From: a virus | Direction: 5' to 3' (one strand) | Length of the DNA: 33,057 nucleotides | IMG/VR virus record: IMGVR_UViG_3300044611_002191 | Coordinates: 1-33,057 of that record | Part shown: piece by piece, positions 1 to 7,559 of the stretch | Layout of the letters: each line of letters begins with the position of its first letter | Position numbering within the stretch: the first letter of the stretch is position 1 | Position numbers and translations under genes: made by a program | Notes under the pieces: model-generated | Told to the model about the DNA's origin: nothing | Seen by the model: only the letters and a program-made list of their open reading frames with translations | The model's database searches: none

Positions 1-54
1 GCTTTACCATCTTAGTTTCTTCCTGTATTCCATTATTAGACTGTCCACATCTGG

Positions 55-63
55 TTTGGGCGG
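55..63 (-). promoter_or_regulatory. CGCCCAA motif, site 1
   Basis: On the minus strand this reads CCGCCCAAA, the core of a motif that recurs upstream of late-looking genes here. Downstream leftward are an ATG at 33 (a 9-codon ORF ending at 4) and an ATG at 10 preceded by AGGA, which probably starts a gene leaving the window on the left. The TATA part seen at better copies is absent, so this is one of the weaker sites. Confidence 0.35.
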
Positions 64-77
64 AAATCACACCCCCC

Positions 78-785
78 CTAAAATGCCCTGACTTTTTGAC
101 TTTCTACTACTTTAGCAGTCTCCACCACATAATCTTTTATCGAAAATTCATCTTTGAATCTTCCTCTCGCTCTGTCAGATTCCTCCACTACATGAACCCA
201 TCCCATCTTTTCACACTCCTCTTTTACCTTCCGTCCTCCCCCGTATACTGTGAAATAGATTTCTCTACTCTGGGCATGACGACAGGCCATCTCATACTCA
301 TCGTATGTTGCTTGGATTCTTTCACTATATCCATGTGTACAGTAGGCTTTCCACCCTTTCGGTACTCCTAATAAGGCGATTTCTTCAAACTCCGTCGGTA
401 CATTCAGGTCTACTAGGATTTTTATCCCCGCTTCCCCCCAATAACGGGATAGCCATCTTTTTTGGAATACCTTCTGGATTGCTATTGCTTTTGGACTTTG
501 TAAGGAAATCGTATAGTTTACTTCCCCCACTAAAGTTATTTCTGTTTCAATCAGTTTTGAGGGATTTTTCCAATGTCCCGACATTCTATAGTCATCAGTG
601 TAATGGAATATTGTTCCCTTTAATTTATTCGTTCTTGCCTTTGCTCCCCAGATGTTTATTGGTAACTCTGGCCATTTTCCTTGCATATCTAAGCTCAAGA
701 CGGGTATTCCCCATTCATTATTTGTTGGGAATATCCAATTAATCACGTTATTCCCTATTGGATTTAATATTTCTTTAATTGTCAC
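78..785 (-). CDS. DUF4417-like phage protein
   Basis: A 235-residue protein starting at GTG 785, with a GGGGG run about 9 nt upstream. Its layout resembles the DUF4417 family found in phages and mobile elements: a GIPVL segment near residue 26, FHYTDDYRM followed by W..P, then a block of the type QKRWLSRYWGEAGIKI, a GVPKGW turn, and a C-terminal YGGG segment. The function of that family is not known to me, and I see no catalytic motif. The start lies 25 nt after CGCCCAA site 2, which points to late expression. Assignment rests on pattern memory, so it is moderate; existence as a gene is much surer. Confidence 0.6.
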   Translation of the reverse strand: MTIKEILNPIGNNVINWIFPTNNEWGIPVLSLDMQGKWPELPINIWGAKARTNKLKGTIFHYTDDYRMSGHWKNPSKLIETEITLVGEVNYTISLQSPKAIAIQKVFQKRWLSRYWGEAGIKILVDLNVPTEFEEIALLGVPKGWKAYCTHGYSERIQATYDEYEMACRHAQSREIYFTVYGGGRKVKEECEKMGWVHVVEESDRARGRFKDEFSIKDYVVETAKVVESQKVRAF

Positions 786-809
786 TTACTTTTCCCCCTT
801 TTTCAACTG

Positions 810-820
810 TTTTGGGCGTA
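810..820 (-). promoter_or_regulatory. CGCCCAA motif, site 2
   Basis: Minus-strand TACGCCCAAAA lies 25 nt before the GTG of the 78-785 gene. Its core TTTTGGGCGT at 810-819 is a perfect inverted repeat of ACGCCCAAAA at 894-903, so the two sites face outward from a shared 74-bp divergent control region. No -35 box is visible. Confidence 0.5.
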
Positions 821-823
821 GTC

Positions 824-835
824 GGGGGGGGGGGG
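824..835 (+). repeat. Poly-G tract (12 G)
   Basis: Twelve consecutive G in the divergent intergenic region between the 78-785 and 1026-1478 genes, between two outward-facing CGCCCAA motifs. Such tracts are prone to slippage and to miscounting in sequencing. Confidence 0.8.
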
Positions 836-892
836 AATCTACCACCCTATTTACCCCATTAGTATTTGAAGTCTTCGTTGTTGATAGACAAT

Positions 893-903
893 AACGCCCA
901 AAA
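893..903 (+). promoter_or_regulatory. CGCCCAA motif, site 3
   Basis: Plus-strand AACGCCCAAAA, the mirror of site 2. The first ATG after it, at 929, is 28 nt beyond the AA of the core, the same spacing as at other sites, and has GGAG before it; but it opens only a four-codon ORF (MLLI, stop at 941-943). The lysis-type gene starts at 1026, giving a leader of about 125 nt. Confidence 0.5.
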
Positions 904-1025
904 CTATTTACAGGAGATAGGGAGTTAAATGCTCTTGATTTGACCACCCTAGAAAAAGTAAAAAAAAAAAAGTAAACCCCCCGCTCGATTCCTAAAATGG
1001 TTCACCCTGTTTTAGACTTTTTTCT

Positions 1026-1478
1026 ATGTCTTATCCTGTTTCTGCTGAATATATTTTTCGTCCTCGTCAAAGTACCGAACTACTTTGGGGTACTTTTGTT
1101 CTTCGTGATTCGGAGGGCAAACAACTTTGTGCCGTAGTCGCTACTTCTGGTGCTACTGGGTTTCAGAATCACACCCACTATAAGACTAAAGGTAAGGGTT
1201 TGTTACCCCCTTATAGTGAATACACCATTTCTACTGAAGGTTATTTTCTTGCTACCAAAGGTATTGAAGGTATGTTTTACCCTATTTTACCCTCCCCCGT
1301 CCCCGGTTATGGTCGGTCTGAACTGGGTTTACACGATGATGCCAATGTCCCAGGTTCAGCAGGGTGTATTGTTATCGAAAATCGTGCTACTTTCCGAAAC
1401 ACGGTAGTTCCACTATTGTCCGCCACACTAAAACAGGGGATTAAAGAAATCCCCCTTAAAATTACATACCAGCGTTAA
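1026..1478 (+). CDS. Putative cell-wall active protein, L,D-transpeptidase-like SAGC motif
   Basis: A 150-residue protein without signal peptide. The C-terminal half has H103 in GLHDDANVPG followed by SAGC at 111-114, the His/Ser-x-Gly-Cys arrangement of small YkuD-like and related phage proteins, where Cys is the nucleophile. The His-Cys gap of 11 is shorter than the classic YkuD motif, so it may belong to a side family. A role in peptidoglycan cleavage or lysis is inferred from this motif and from the nearby rightward membrane proteins at 2412-3414, one of which could be a holin. It is transcribed from the divergent region holding CGCCCAA site 3. Function confidence is moderate to low. Confidence 0.6.
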   Translation: MSYPVSAEYIFRPRQSTELLWGTFVLRDSEGKQLCAVVATSGATGFQNHTHYKTKGKGLLPPYSEYTISTEGYFLATKGIEGMFYPILPSPVPGYGRSELGLHDDANVPGSAGCIVIENRATFRNTVVPLLSATLKQGIKEIPLKITYQR

Positions 1479-1481
1479 AGA

Positions 1482-1928
1482 CTATTGGGGGTGGTTTTCA
1501 TTTTCCACCTTAAAGAAGAATTTTTCTGCTAACCCCGTGTCCGCAAAACAAATACCCTTTTTCAACCATTTGCTAAACTGCTCAAAGGGTATTTGGGGGT
1601 TAACTTTCTGTAATTCTTTTACTAACTCTATCTTTTTGTCAACTATTATTTCCGCTTCTTTCTCTGATAGTAGTTTCTTGCTCGCTACTGGCTCATGGAG
1701 CAATAGGAATCCACCTTTTTCACAAAATCTTAATTCTGATTTTATCAGTAGTGCGAATACACCGCCCGCACTTATAGCCCTTCTGACCAGTACAGGTGTA
1801 CTACACATTTGGGCTAACTCTATCGCTATATCTAACTCTCCCCCCTTAGTGTCCACAATAATAGGAGTTCTACCCTCTTTTTGGGCTTTTTCAAGCTCTT
1901 TTAGGGTAGAACTTTCAATATTCCCCAT
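1482..1928 (-). CDS. ClpP/crotonase-fold serine protease-like protein
   Basis: A 148-residue protein with the small ClpP/SppA fold signature: DTKGGELDIAIELAQ (substrate-binding Gly-rich strand and helix), then AISAGG with the candidate nucleophile Ser53, then FLLLHEPV with candidate His78, and a late FADTGLAEKF segment like the C-terminal GL element of ClpP. Phage members often process capsid proteins, but no capsid gene is visible next to it. The longer frame begins at TTG 1955 inside the upstream gene; I prefer ATG 1928, 10 nt after that gene's stop. It forms an operon with 1939-2271. Alternative: a host-derived ClpP modulator. The Asp of the triad is not certain. Confidence 0.6.
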   Translation of the reverse strand: MGNIESSTLKELEKAQKEGRTPIIVDTKGGELDIAIELAQMCSTPVLVRRAISAGGVFALLIKSELRFCEKGGFLLLHEPVASKKLLSEKEAEIIVDKKIELVKELQKVNPQIPFEQFSKWLKKGICFADTGLAEKFFFKVENENHPQ

Positions 1929-1938
1929 TGTATAGGGA

Positions 1939-2271
1939 TTATTCCACAATAGCAACCGTTTTTTCCCCAGGGAATAAGTTTACCGTTTTCCCATTCACGG
2001 ATAAGACCAACTTGGTATTTTCTACTGCTCGAACTACGCCTAGCAATAACTCTGCTTTTTCTCCTGTCCAAGCAAAGTACACCACTTTGTTCTCTGGGTA
2101 AATCCTTTTCCCTTGTATTTCCCAGTATTCAGGGGTAGGGATTTCCCCAGGCACTTCTACGGAATCTTCTGCATTTAAGCTTAGTTCTTCCTCTTTACGC
2201 AATTGTGCATCCAGAAGTTTGCCCGCATGATACGAAGGGCTTAAAAGTTCCATTTCTTCCATTTTTTCCAT
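1939..2271 (-). CDS. Hypothetical protein upstream of ClpP-like gene
   Basis: A 110-residue acidic protein of unknown family, with an N-terminus rich in Glu and Met (MEKMEEMELL) and a C-terminal half that looks like a small beta-barrel (VVYFAWTGEKAELLLGVVRAV). The open frame extends to 2307, but that ATG lies inside the -10 box of the promoter at 2303-2332; ATG 2271 has AGAGG about 6 nt upstream and is the likelier start. It is the first gene of a two-gene leftward operon with the ClpP-like gene, so it could be a substrate or partner, which is inference only. Confidence 0.6.
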   Translation of the reverse strand: MEKMEEMELLSPSYHAGKLLDAQLRKEEELSLNAEDSVEVPGEIPTPEYWEIQGKRIYPENKVVYFAWTGEKAELLLGVVRAVENTKLVLSVNGKTVNLFPGEKTVAIVE

Positions 2272-2302
2272 TTTTACCTCTTGGGGTTTTCTTTGTTTTT
2301 TT

Positions 2303-2332
2303 ATCATAGACCGTGTGAACTCCTTTTGTCAA
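2303..2332 (-). promoter_or_regulatory. Sigma-70-type promoter
   Basis: TTGACA (2327-2332), 18 nt, TATGAT (2303-2308), leftward. The predicted start near 2296 leaves a 25-nt leader before ATG 2271, which decides the start of the 1939-2271 gene. Confidence 0.7.
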
Positions 2333-2411
2333 GTCATCAATTAATATTGAGCGTTAAGACTTTTTTAAGAGTAGCACCCACTCTACTTAGGCAGACCCTG
2401 TTAGTAGACTA

Positions 2412-2999
2412 ATGTTACGAGTTTTTATTTATCTATCCCTTATTTTTTGGGAACTGCTTATGATAGCTGTTTTCCTTTTTCAAGCTCAAGATAATAATCC
2501 CCCCACCCTGAACCCTCCGCCAGCGAAGTTTTGCTATCCCGGTAAGCCCTTATATCTAACCTACAATTTGGATACAACCATTTTCTTTCTTGGAAAATAT
2601 AGCCTTCAGTCTTCCCCATTAGAGCTTAGTAAGGGCTGTGTTATGAGTGCGGGGACTCTAAATGCTCTTACTCAATCTGTCTCCGTCTTTTTAAAACATC
2701 GGTTCCCTCAAGCTCTTATTGTTCGTTCTAATGAGAATGTTAGGGCTGATTTAGGTTTCACTAAGGGTTTAATTACTCCGGTTTTTTGGGAGAAAACTAA
2801 GATTTTAGTCACTATTACTCAGGTTTCTGATTCCTACCGCTTATCCGTTATTGTTTCTGCTAATAAGGCAGGTGGGAACTTACTCTCCCCTCCCCCCGAT
2901 GATGATTTTAATTCTATCAGTGATAACTACGCTCAATATTTGGATGTGTTCACTTTGAAACTTTTAACAGATTTGGGGCAATATTTGAGTGGCAAATAA
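2412..2999 (+). CDS. Hypothetical membrane-anchored protein
   Basis: A 195-residue protein with one N-terminal hydrophobic segment (about residues 4-25, YLSLIFWELLMIAVFLF) serving as a signal anchor or signal peptide, then a soluble domain with Pro-rich stretches (NNPPTLNPPP; LLSPPPDDD). I do not recognise a family. It overlaps the next membrane gene by 11 bp and follows the cell-wall gene at 1026, so a lysis or envelope role such as a spanin-like partner is possible but not shown by any motif. No clear promoter is seen in 2333-2411. Confidence 0.55.
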   Translation: MLRVFIYLSLIFWELLMIAVFLFQAQDNNPPTLNPPPAKFCYPGKPLYLTYNLDTTIFFLGKYSLQSSPLELSKGCVMSAGTLNALTQSVSVFLKHRFPQALIVRSNENVRADLGFTKGLITPVFWEKTKILVTITQVSDSYRLSVIVSANKAGGNLLSPPPDDDFNSISDNYAQYLDVFTLKLLTDLGQYLSGK

Positions 3000-3414
3000 T
3001 TTGGAAATGGCAGATGTAAAGTCCCAAATCGGTAGGGAGTTCTTTGTGGGGGTTGGCGTAATCTATTTTTCTACGACCCTGGTTCGTCTATTTGGTGGAC
3101 TTAGTGATGACCAACTCCAACAGACTTATTTACTTTTATTGTCTAGTCTTGTCGATTTTAGTATACCTGTTTTAAGCTTTTTTCTCCGAAATAAACTACT
3201 AAAGTCTGAGCCTATTCCCAAAGCTAATGCTCAAACTTTAATTTGGGTATCTCGTACTTATCCTTTGGTTATTACCCTAGTAAATCTGGTTAGGGTTGCC
3301 CCTTTACCACTTTTAACCTCGTTCTCTACTTATTTTACTATGGTATCGTCTGTCCAAGCTATCTTTGGTTTGTGGACATCTTGGATTTTACATACTTTCT
3401 ACGAGAAGCATTGA
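2989..3414 (+). CDS. Multi-pass membrane protein, candidate holin
   Basis: A 141-residue protein with about four hydrophobic segments (around residues 19-35, 46-66, 85-110 and 112-133) and a charged end. Size, topology and place after a cell-wall active gene fit a holin, but no holin family is recognisable. The start is either GTG 2989, overlapping the upstream stop, or ATG 3007. Its 3' end overlaps the convergent gene 3399-3614 by 16 bp. Confidence 0.55.
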   Translation: MANNLEMADVKSQIGREFFVGVGVIYFSTTLVRLFGGLSDDQLQQTYLLLLSSLVDFSIPVLSFFLRNKLLKSEPIPKANAQTLIWVSRTYPLVITLVNLVRVAPLPLLTSFSTYFTMVSSVQAIFGLWTSWILHTFYEKH

Positions 3415-3614
3415 GTTCTTAAGAAATATTCACCGTTAAAAGTCATGATATAGACTTCATGACTTGTTCCGATTAACGCCACTGGACGTATTAACCCTAA
3501 TTTGGCTAAATACCTTAATTCAGGGTTCTTTGTATCTCCCAAGATAAACCCCGCTTTAAGGATTAACTTTAAAAGACGGGTATTGATTTCTGGATTTTGC
3601 TTTTTCTTACTCAT
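3399..3614 (-). CDS. Small hypothetical protein
   Basis: A 71-residue basic protein (MSKKKQNPEINTRLLKLILK at the start) with a possible winged-helix-like pattern (RYLAKLGLIRPVALIG followed by a strand pair). The open frame begins two codons earlier at TTG 3620; ATG 3614 is preferred and overlaps the stop of the upstream gene by 8 bp, implying translational coupling. Unknown family. Confidence 0.5.
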   Translation of the reverse strand: MSKKKQNPEINTRLLKLILKAGFILGDTKNPELRYLAKLGLIRPVALIGTSHEVYIMTFNGEYFLRTQCFS

Positions 3615-3873
3615 CGCCAAAAAGGTTGTCTAATTTTTCTAAGTAAATTCTCATTTTTAATCCCATTTGTGACAGTCTGAAATATGCTTCTGGTTTGGCA
3701 AAATAAATAACCGGTTCCACCACTTCTACTGCTCCCAACTCAATACCAAATACTAAGGCTAATTCTAAGTCATCTAATTTTAGTTCCTCTAATTCCTCCA
3801 TTCTAGACATTTTAGTTGGACTTAACGCAATTAGAAGCCTAATGACATCTGCATTTACATATTCAATCCACAT
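3607..3873 (-). CDS. Small hypothetical protein, winged-helix-like
   Basis: An 88-residue acidic protein with a helical N-terminus (VIRLLIALSPTKMSRMEELEELKLDDLE is the helix-turn region, residues 10-37) and a hydrophobic strand pair (VVEPVIYFAKPEAYFRLS), resembling a small wHTH domain. It lies 28 nt after CGCCCAA site 4 and is coupled to the 3399-3614 gene. Unknown function; a DNA-binding role is a guess. Confidence 0.5.
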   Translation of the reverse strand: MWIEYVNADVIRLLIALSPTKMSRMEELEELKLDDLELALVFGIELGAVEVVEPVIYFAKPEAYFRLSQMGLKMRIYLEKLDNLFGDE

Positions 3874-3900
3874 TTTTTACCCCTTGCTTTTCAGAACTAC

Positions 3901-3909
3901 TTTGGGCGA
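3901..3909 (-). promoter_or_regulatory. CGCCCAA motif, site 4
   Basis: Minus-strand TCGCCCAAA, 28 nt before ATG 3873, the same spacing as at 16957-16971. It is in the gap between the polymerase gene and 3607-3873, so it would let the latter pair be expressed apart from the early operon. Confidence 0.4.
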
Positions 3910-3940
3910 AAGGGGGCATCGAACCCCCCTTTTTTAAGAC

Positions 3941-6667
3941 CTATTTAGTTAAAGAACCACCAGTTGCTTTCAAAATCTCAGGCATCGTTCGGAGTTTTCC
4001 TAACGGTAATCCTTGAGGTTGAGACGGGGTAATCGCTGGACTGTCTGGAGACTTACGAATTGTGAAGTCGATGTCCACCCCAGAGAACCATGCTACTGAT
4101 GCGGGGAGGTCGTATATCCCTACTGAATAGCAGAACATCGCACGAGTCCAGAGGTGGGCAATCTGGAAGGCCAAGCAAAACCTCGCTGAATCTTCCTTCT
4201 TTACGATGTAACGGTACTCGTCGTGAATCGTGATACATAAGCGGGCGTTAATATTGTACTCTCGACATAGATAGGATGTGGCGGTTAGACAGAGGTGCAT
4301 GAAGTCTACACCACTGCTCTGGACTACCCAATTGATTTTTGAACTTAAGAAATCCCGATTTCCTGTGTATCGGGGGTGTAAAGCATCGCTAAGAGTTCTC
4401 CCTAGAGCCGGAGTACGAGGGTCATAAGATGTAGCAATATGCTCCATTTCATTAAACATTACTGATTCTGTACCCAGTTTCCACTTTCCTTCTATTTTTT
4501 TACCTTTCGTTTTGGTGAACATTTCAGTGGCAATAGACTTAGCTTCCGCAGTAGAGAGACTTTTGCGAAACTGTTTTAAGGTGTTTACAGTCGATGTTAG
4601 CCCCGCATTATAACGCCTCGAATAATTAATTACCTTAGCATCATCCCGTGATATTCCCAGGATTTGAGCAGTGGTAGTGTGCATATCAGACCCATCCTCT
4701 TTTCTCCCTACGAGGGTTTGGAAGCTTGCGGGAGTTCCCCCAATAATTCCTACCTTAGAATCCCCAAAAAGGTCGGATAAAGCCAATTCCTGTGAATCGA
4801 CATCAGCCCCAATTTGCAAATAACCTTCAGGAATCCGAATTGTGGTTTTAATCTCGCTACCTATACGGTTCTTTTTTGGGTTACTGCTTGTCAACCAAGT
4901 GCTTTCTACTGCCCGTCCCGTGACTGTTCCTGCTACCACCATCTGGGGAATAATAAATCCCGTTTGGTTGTCGGAGTTCATTACTACAAATTGGGATTTT
5001 ACCCGACTTTGTACTGATACCCAGTAAGAACAGGAAATTGCCGCTTCGAGGGCTTGTTTAGCTTCAGGGAAATCAGAGTTCAGCACTCCTTTCTCCATTT
5101 CAGCTAAGTAATCTTTGGATAGGGGGCAACCCACATTTGAGTCATCCCCGTCTTTATGGGGTATAGGGTAGTACACCTTAGTCGCTTCAGTCTCCCCCAC
5201 TTCTTCCCCAACATCATTTAGATAAATTGGGTCTAAATTGGATTCGACTTCTTCCCCAACTGGTGTCACAAAGCCCCATTTTCTTTTGGGATGGTGGTAG
5301 AGTGGGTAGTCAAACCATTTTAAACGAAGTAAGTAAGGAGTACACTGGGTTTTCACCGTTAGATTGATTTTTTCCCCCTTAAATAGTTTCCGATACCACT
5401 CAGGCTTATCCTTCATGATTTTTGCCCGGGAAGAAGGCATAGTCCAATCCAGATTACATAACCACGGGTCTAGTTTGGGGTCAAGACTCCCGTTTAAGAA
5501 TCCCTCAACCGCTTCATCTGTCAATAGACGCAAATGTTTCTCAACACGGGTTTTTTCTTCAACAAATTTACTTTCGGCTCTGTCTATATAACCGAACCAC
5601 GATTCACGGGTAATAGGCAGGATAGCCGTACCCATTTCTAGCATCCCAAAGAAAGTCACGTTAGATGGGCATTTTTCCCGAAATCTTGCCCACAATAGCT
5701 TATAAAGTTTGAAGGTAATCTCAGTGTCTTTCACACAATAGTCAGCTAATTGTTGAAAGCGGTTTCGGATTTCCAATAGAGTTCCAGTAACAAAATAGTC
5801 TCGGTCGTCTTTGGACATTTCGACACCCAGGTACAACCGAGCGGCATCTTTTAATGAATTACCAGAGCTAACATCAAGCCATGCAGAGGCATAATCTAAT
5901 CTAGCGTCCTCACCATTAGCTTTTGCTTTGGCATTTTTTATGCTCAGTGGACGTTGTTTAGAAGAAAGCCCCCCCACGCATTGGTGCATGGACATGACAT
6001 CCCAAAATCGGAGTCCACCTAACTCTAGGCTATAGGGTTCTAAAGTTCTCTGCCGGTCGTACTGTATATTCCACCCAGCTACCAGTTTAGGGCTATTTCC
6101 TAGTGGACAGAGGACATCACTGCCGTCTGTTGCCAACTTCGGACTAACCCAAAAGTACCAAGCTACTGGTGAGACAGCACTAGCCATCACAGGGTAATTT
6201 GAACTTCTTACAGCAACTTCCACGTCATACACCAGTCCATCTTCTGCTGGGTACGGAACGGGGTAGGGTTCTTCACCTGGTTCATAGCACGTCCAACCTG
6301 GACGTAACAGAATTTCGGGGGGTCTCGCTGGAATAACGGCTCTGGACATTTGTTCTGCGATAGATAAATAAGGTTGGGCTTGGGATTCTGCTATTTTATT
6401 GAAATGTTCTTCCAGGTCTGCCCCCTGGAGTGGGGGTAACTCAAATTCAATGTCTTCTGGTACATCGACTTCCACATTATCCAGTCCAAATCGGGCTAAT
6501 TCAGCTTTAGCCAATTTAACACTACCGGCGAAGGGCTTTTGACGTTCCCCGCCGAATAGTTGCTTCCGCATGGATTCAGGGATAAGTGGGATTCCTACTT
6601 CGTTTAACCTTGGCATTAGACCGTTATAAAAATGTTTACTTTGACTAACATTGATTTCTTGCTTCAC
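3941..6667 (-). CDS. DNA polymerase gamma-like family A DNA polymerase with 3'-5' exonuclease
   Basis: A 908-residue replicative polymerase of the mitochondrial polymerase gamma type. Proofreading motifs: Exo I D148/E150 (VYDVEV), Exo II N200..D204 (GWNIQYDR), Exo III Y310..D314 (YCVKD). Polymerase motif A is GADVDSQEL with D622, motif B R674..K678..Y682..Y686 (RDDAKVINYSRRYNAG), motif C HDEYRY with D816. GADVDSQEL, NWVVQSS, IPHKDG, LEMG and SVA.F..VDID match human POLG almost word for word from N- to C-terminus. It lacks a mitochondrial presequence, a large part of the spacer, and about 60 residues after TKGK. The start is GTG 6667 with no Shine-Dalgarno, after a 128-nt leader from the promoter at 6802-6830. 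Such enzymes are known from Acaryochloris phages. Confidence 0.96.
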   Translation of the reverse strand: MKQEINVSQSKHFYNGLMPRLNEVGIPLIPESMRKQLFGGERQKPFAGSVKLAKAELARFGLDNVEVDVPEDIEFELPPLQGADLEEHFNKIAESQAQPYLSIAEQMSRAVIPARPPEILLRPGWTCYEPGEEPYPVPYPAEDGLVYDVEVAVRSSNYPVMASAVSPVAWYFWVSPKLATDGSDVLCPLGNSPKLVAGWNIQYDRQRTLEPYSLELGGLRFWDVMSMHQCVGGLSSKQRPLSIKNAKAKANGEDARLDYASAWLDVSSGNSLKDAARLYLGVEMSKDDRDYFVTGTLLEIRNRFQQLADYCVKDTEITFKLYKLLWARFREKCPSNVTFFGMLEMGTAILPITRESWFGYIDRAESKFVEEKTRVEKHLRLLTDEAVEGFLNGSLDPKLDPWLCNLDWTMPSSRAKIMKDKPEWYRKLFKGEKINLTVKTQCTPYLLRLKWFDYPLYHHPKRKWGFVTPVGEEVESNLDPIYLNDVGEEVGETEATKVYYPIPHKDGDDSNVGCPLSKDYLAEMEKGVLNSDFPEAKQALEAAISCSYWVSVQSRVKSQFVVMNSDNQTGFIIPQMVVAGTVTGRAVESTWLTSSNPKKNRIGSEIKTTIRIPEGYLQIGADVDSQELALSDLFGDSKVGIIGGTPASFQTLVGRKEDGSDMHTTTAQILGISRDDAKVINYSRRYNAGLTSTVNTLKQFRKSLSTAEAKSIATEMFTKTKGKKIEGKWKLGTESVMFNEMEHIATSYDPRTPALGRTLSDALHPRYTGNRDFLSSKINWVVQSSGVDFMHLCLTATSYLCREYNINARLCITIHDEYRYIVKKEDSARFCLAFQIAHLWTRAMFCYSVGIYDLPASVAWFSGVDIDFTIRKSPDSPAITPSQPQGLPLGKLRTMPEILKATGGSLTK

Positions 6668-6830
6668 AGTGGGTAAGACGGCTTAACTCCACTCCACAAG
6701 CTAACACGAGCTAACTGCCCGTTTTACCCTAGTTAAAGGGGGTTTAACCCTGATTAATTAAGCTTGGTTCTCACTTAACCAGTTTTTGTTGGGTTAACCC
6801 CAGTATAACAGAGGGTGTGGCAGATGTCAA
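6621..6830 (-). repeat. Pol promoter-leader-start repeat, copy A
   Basis: About 210 bp covering the polymerase promoter, the 128-nt leader and the first 16 codons; a second copy lies at 21112-21323. Promoter plus leader differ at about 5 positions in 145, while the shared coding part differs at about 7 in 47. The leader contains GGGTTAACCC at 6791-6800 right at the predicted start point and small hairpins (GGTT/AACC; CCCT/AGGG). Confidence 0.9.
6802..6830 (-). promoter_or_regulatory. Early promoter of the polymerase gene
   Basis: TTGACA (6825-6830), 17 nt, TATACT (6802-6807), followed by the palindrome GGGTTAACCC at the likely start point. The -35 box overlaps the stop codon of the 6827 gene. 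One of a family of promoters here that share CCCC before -35 and CTCTGT before -10. Confidence 0.85.
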
Positions 6831-6982
6831 GGGGTTCCAGTATTAGAAATTGTTATTACTTTGGGGGGGCTTGGGGCGGTGATAAGTTTTTCTGATTGTA
6901 GAACCCATACAAGACCTACTGCCCCTACCAGTGCCAAACTTTTTAGCACGTTGACCATGCTTGGAACTTTAGTGCTTAACAT
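6827..6982 (-). CDS. Small single-pass membrane protein
   Basis: A 51-residue protein from ATG 6982 with a hydrophobic segment (VLKSLALVGAVGLVWVL) and a Pro-rich tail. The frame is open to ATG 7051 (74 residues, very basic extra N-terminus), but that would overlap the upstream gene by 44 bp, which is out of style here; neither start has a strong Shine-Dalgarno. Its stop codon overlaps the polymerase -35 box. Unknown role; last gene of the leftward cluster before the polymerase. Confidence 0.45.
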   Translation of the reverse strand: MLSTKVPSMVNVLKSLALVGAVGLVWVLQSEKLITAPSPPKVITISNTGTP

Positions 6983-7007
6983 TTTTCCGTAATTAAAGAC
7001 TTTCACT

Positions 7008-7559
7008 TTAATCTTGGGTGGTTTCAGTTTCTTCTGGTAGTTCACCACCATAGAGTCGTCTTAACTTCTCCCCTAAGACTTTTTTTGTGACGGGGTGAAT
7101 GAACCGTGACTCCGTTAAGCTCATTGAATTTGCTGTTTCTACTTCTATTTTCAGTTGTATGACCTCAAATATGTATTTGTCCGTTGTTTGTTTTCTGGCA
7201 AATGCCCCATATTTAGTCGGGCAGGGTCTGCTAATCACCCAATTCTGGTACTCCAAGAGTTTTTTAATTAGCGGTTTAAGTATCAGACAGTAGGGTTCTA
7301 TGTCTTCTAGGACATCTGCCGCATTCTGATACCTTACAAACAGCTTAAACTGTTTACTCCTTTTTTTCTTCGTTACCGTTCCTCCGATATAACTCTGCAT
7401 TAGATACAGGTAATCCGCACTCTTATGGTAAAGCTCTATGCTGGGGTAGACAATATCTCTAGCTGTTTCTACAGTTAAACCTACCGATGCTTTTGCCTCA
7501 ATTACCCCCGCTACATACGCTACGACCACTGGTGGATGATTCTTTAATATTGATAACAT
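7008..7559 (-). CDS. LAGLIDADG-like homing endonuclease-fold protein
   Basis: A 183-residue protein with one LAGLIDADG-type helix near the start (AYVAGVIEAKASVGL, residues 14-28), where the usual acidic Asp is Glu, followed by a pattern typical of the fold (SADYLYLMQSYIGG, then LFVRYQNAADVLEDIEPY and LLEYQNWV). Single-motif proteins act as homodimers. It overlaps the upstream PD-(D/E)xK gene by 16 bp and stands as a free-standing gene, so it may be a mobile endonuclease or a domesticated relative such as a resolvase. Activity is uncertain because of the altered motif. Confidence 0.65.
   Translation of the reverse strand: MLSILKNHPPVVVAYVAGVIEAKASVGLTVETARDIVYPSIELYHKSADYLYLMQSYIGGTVTKKKRSKQFKLFVRYQNAADVLEDIEPYCLILKPLIKKLLEYQNWVISRPCPTKYGAFARKQTTDKYIFEVIQLKIEVETANSMSLTESRFIHPVTKKVLGEKLRRLYGGELPEETETTQD

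Noticed and set aside
305-742. Rightward ORF opposite the DUF4417-like gene
   Set aside because: Antisense to a gene with family-like conservation; no start signal.
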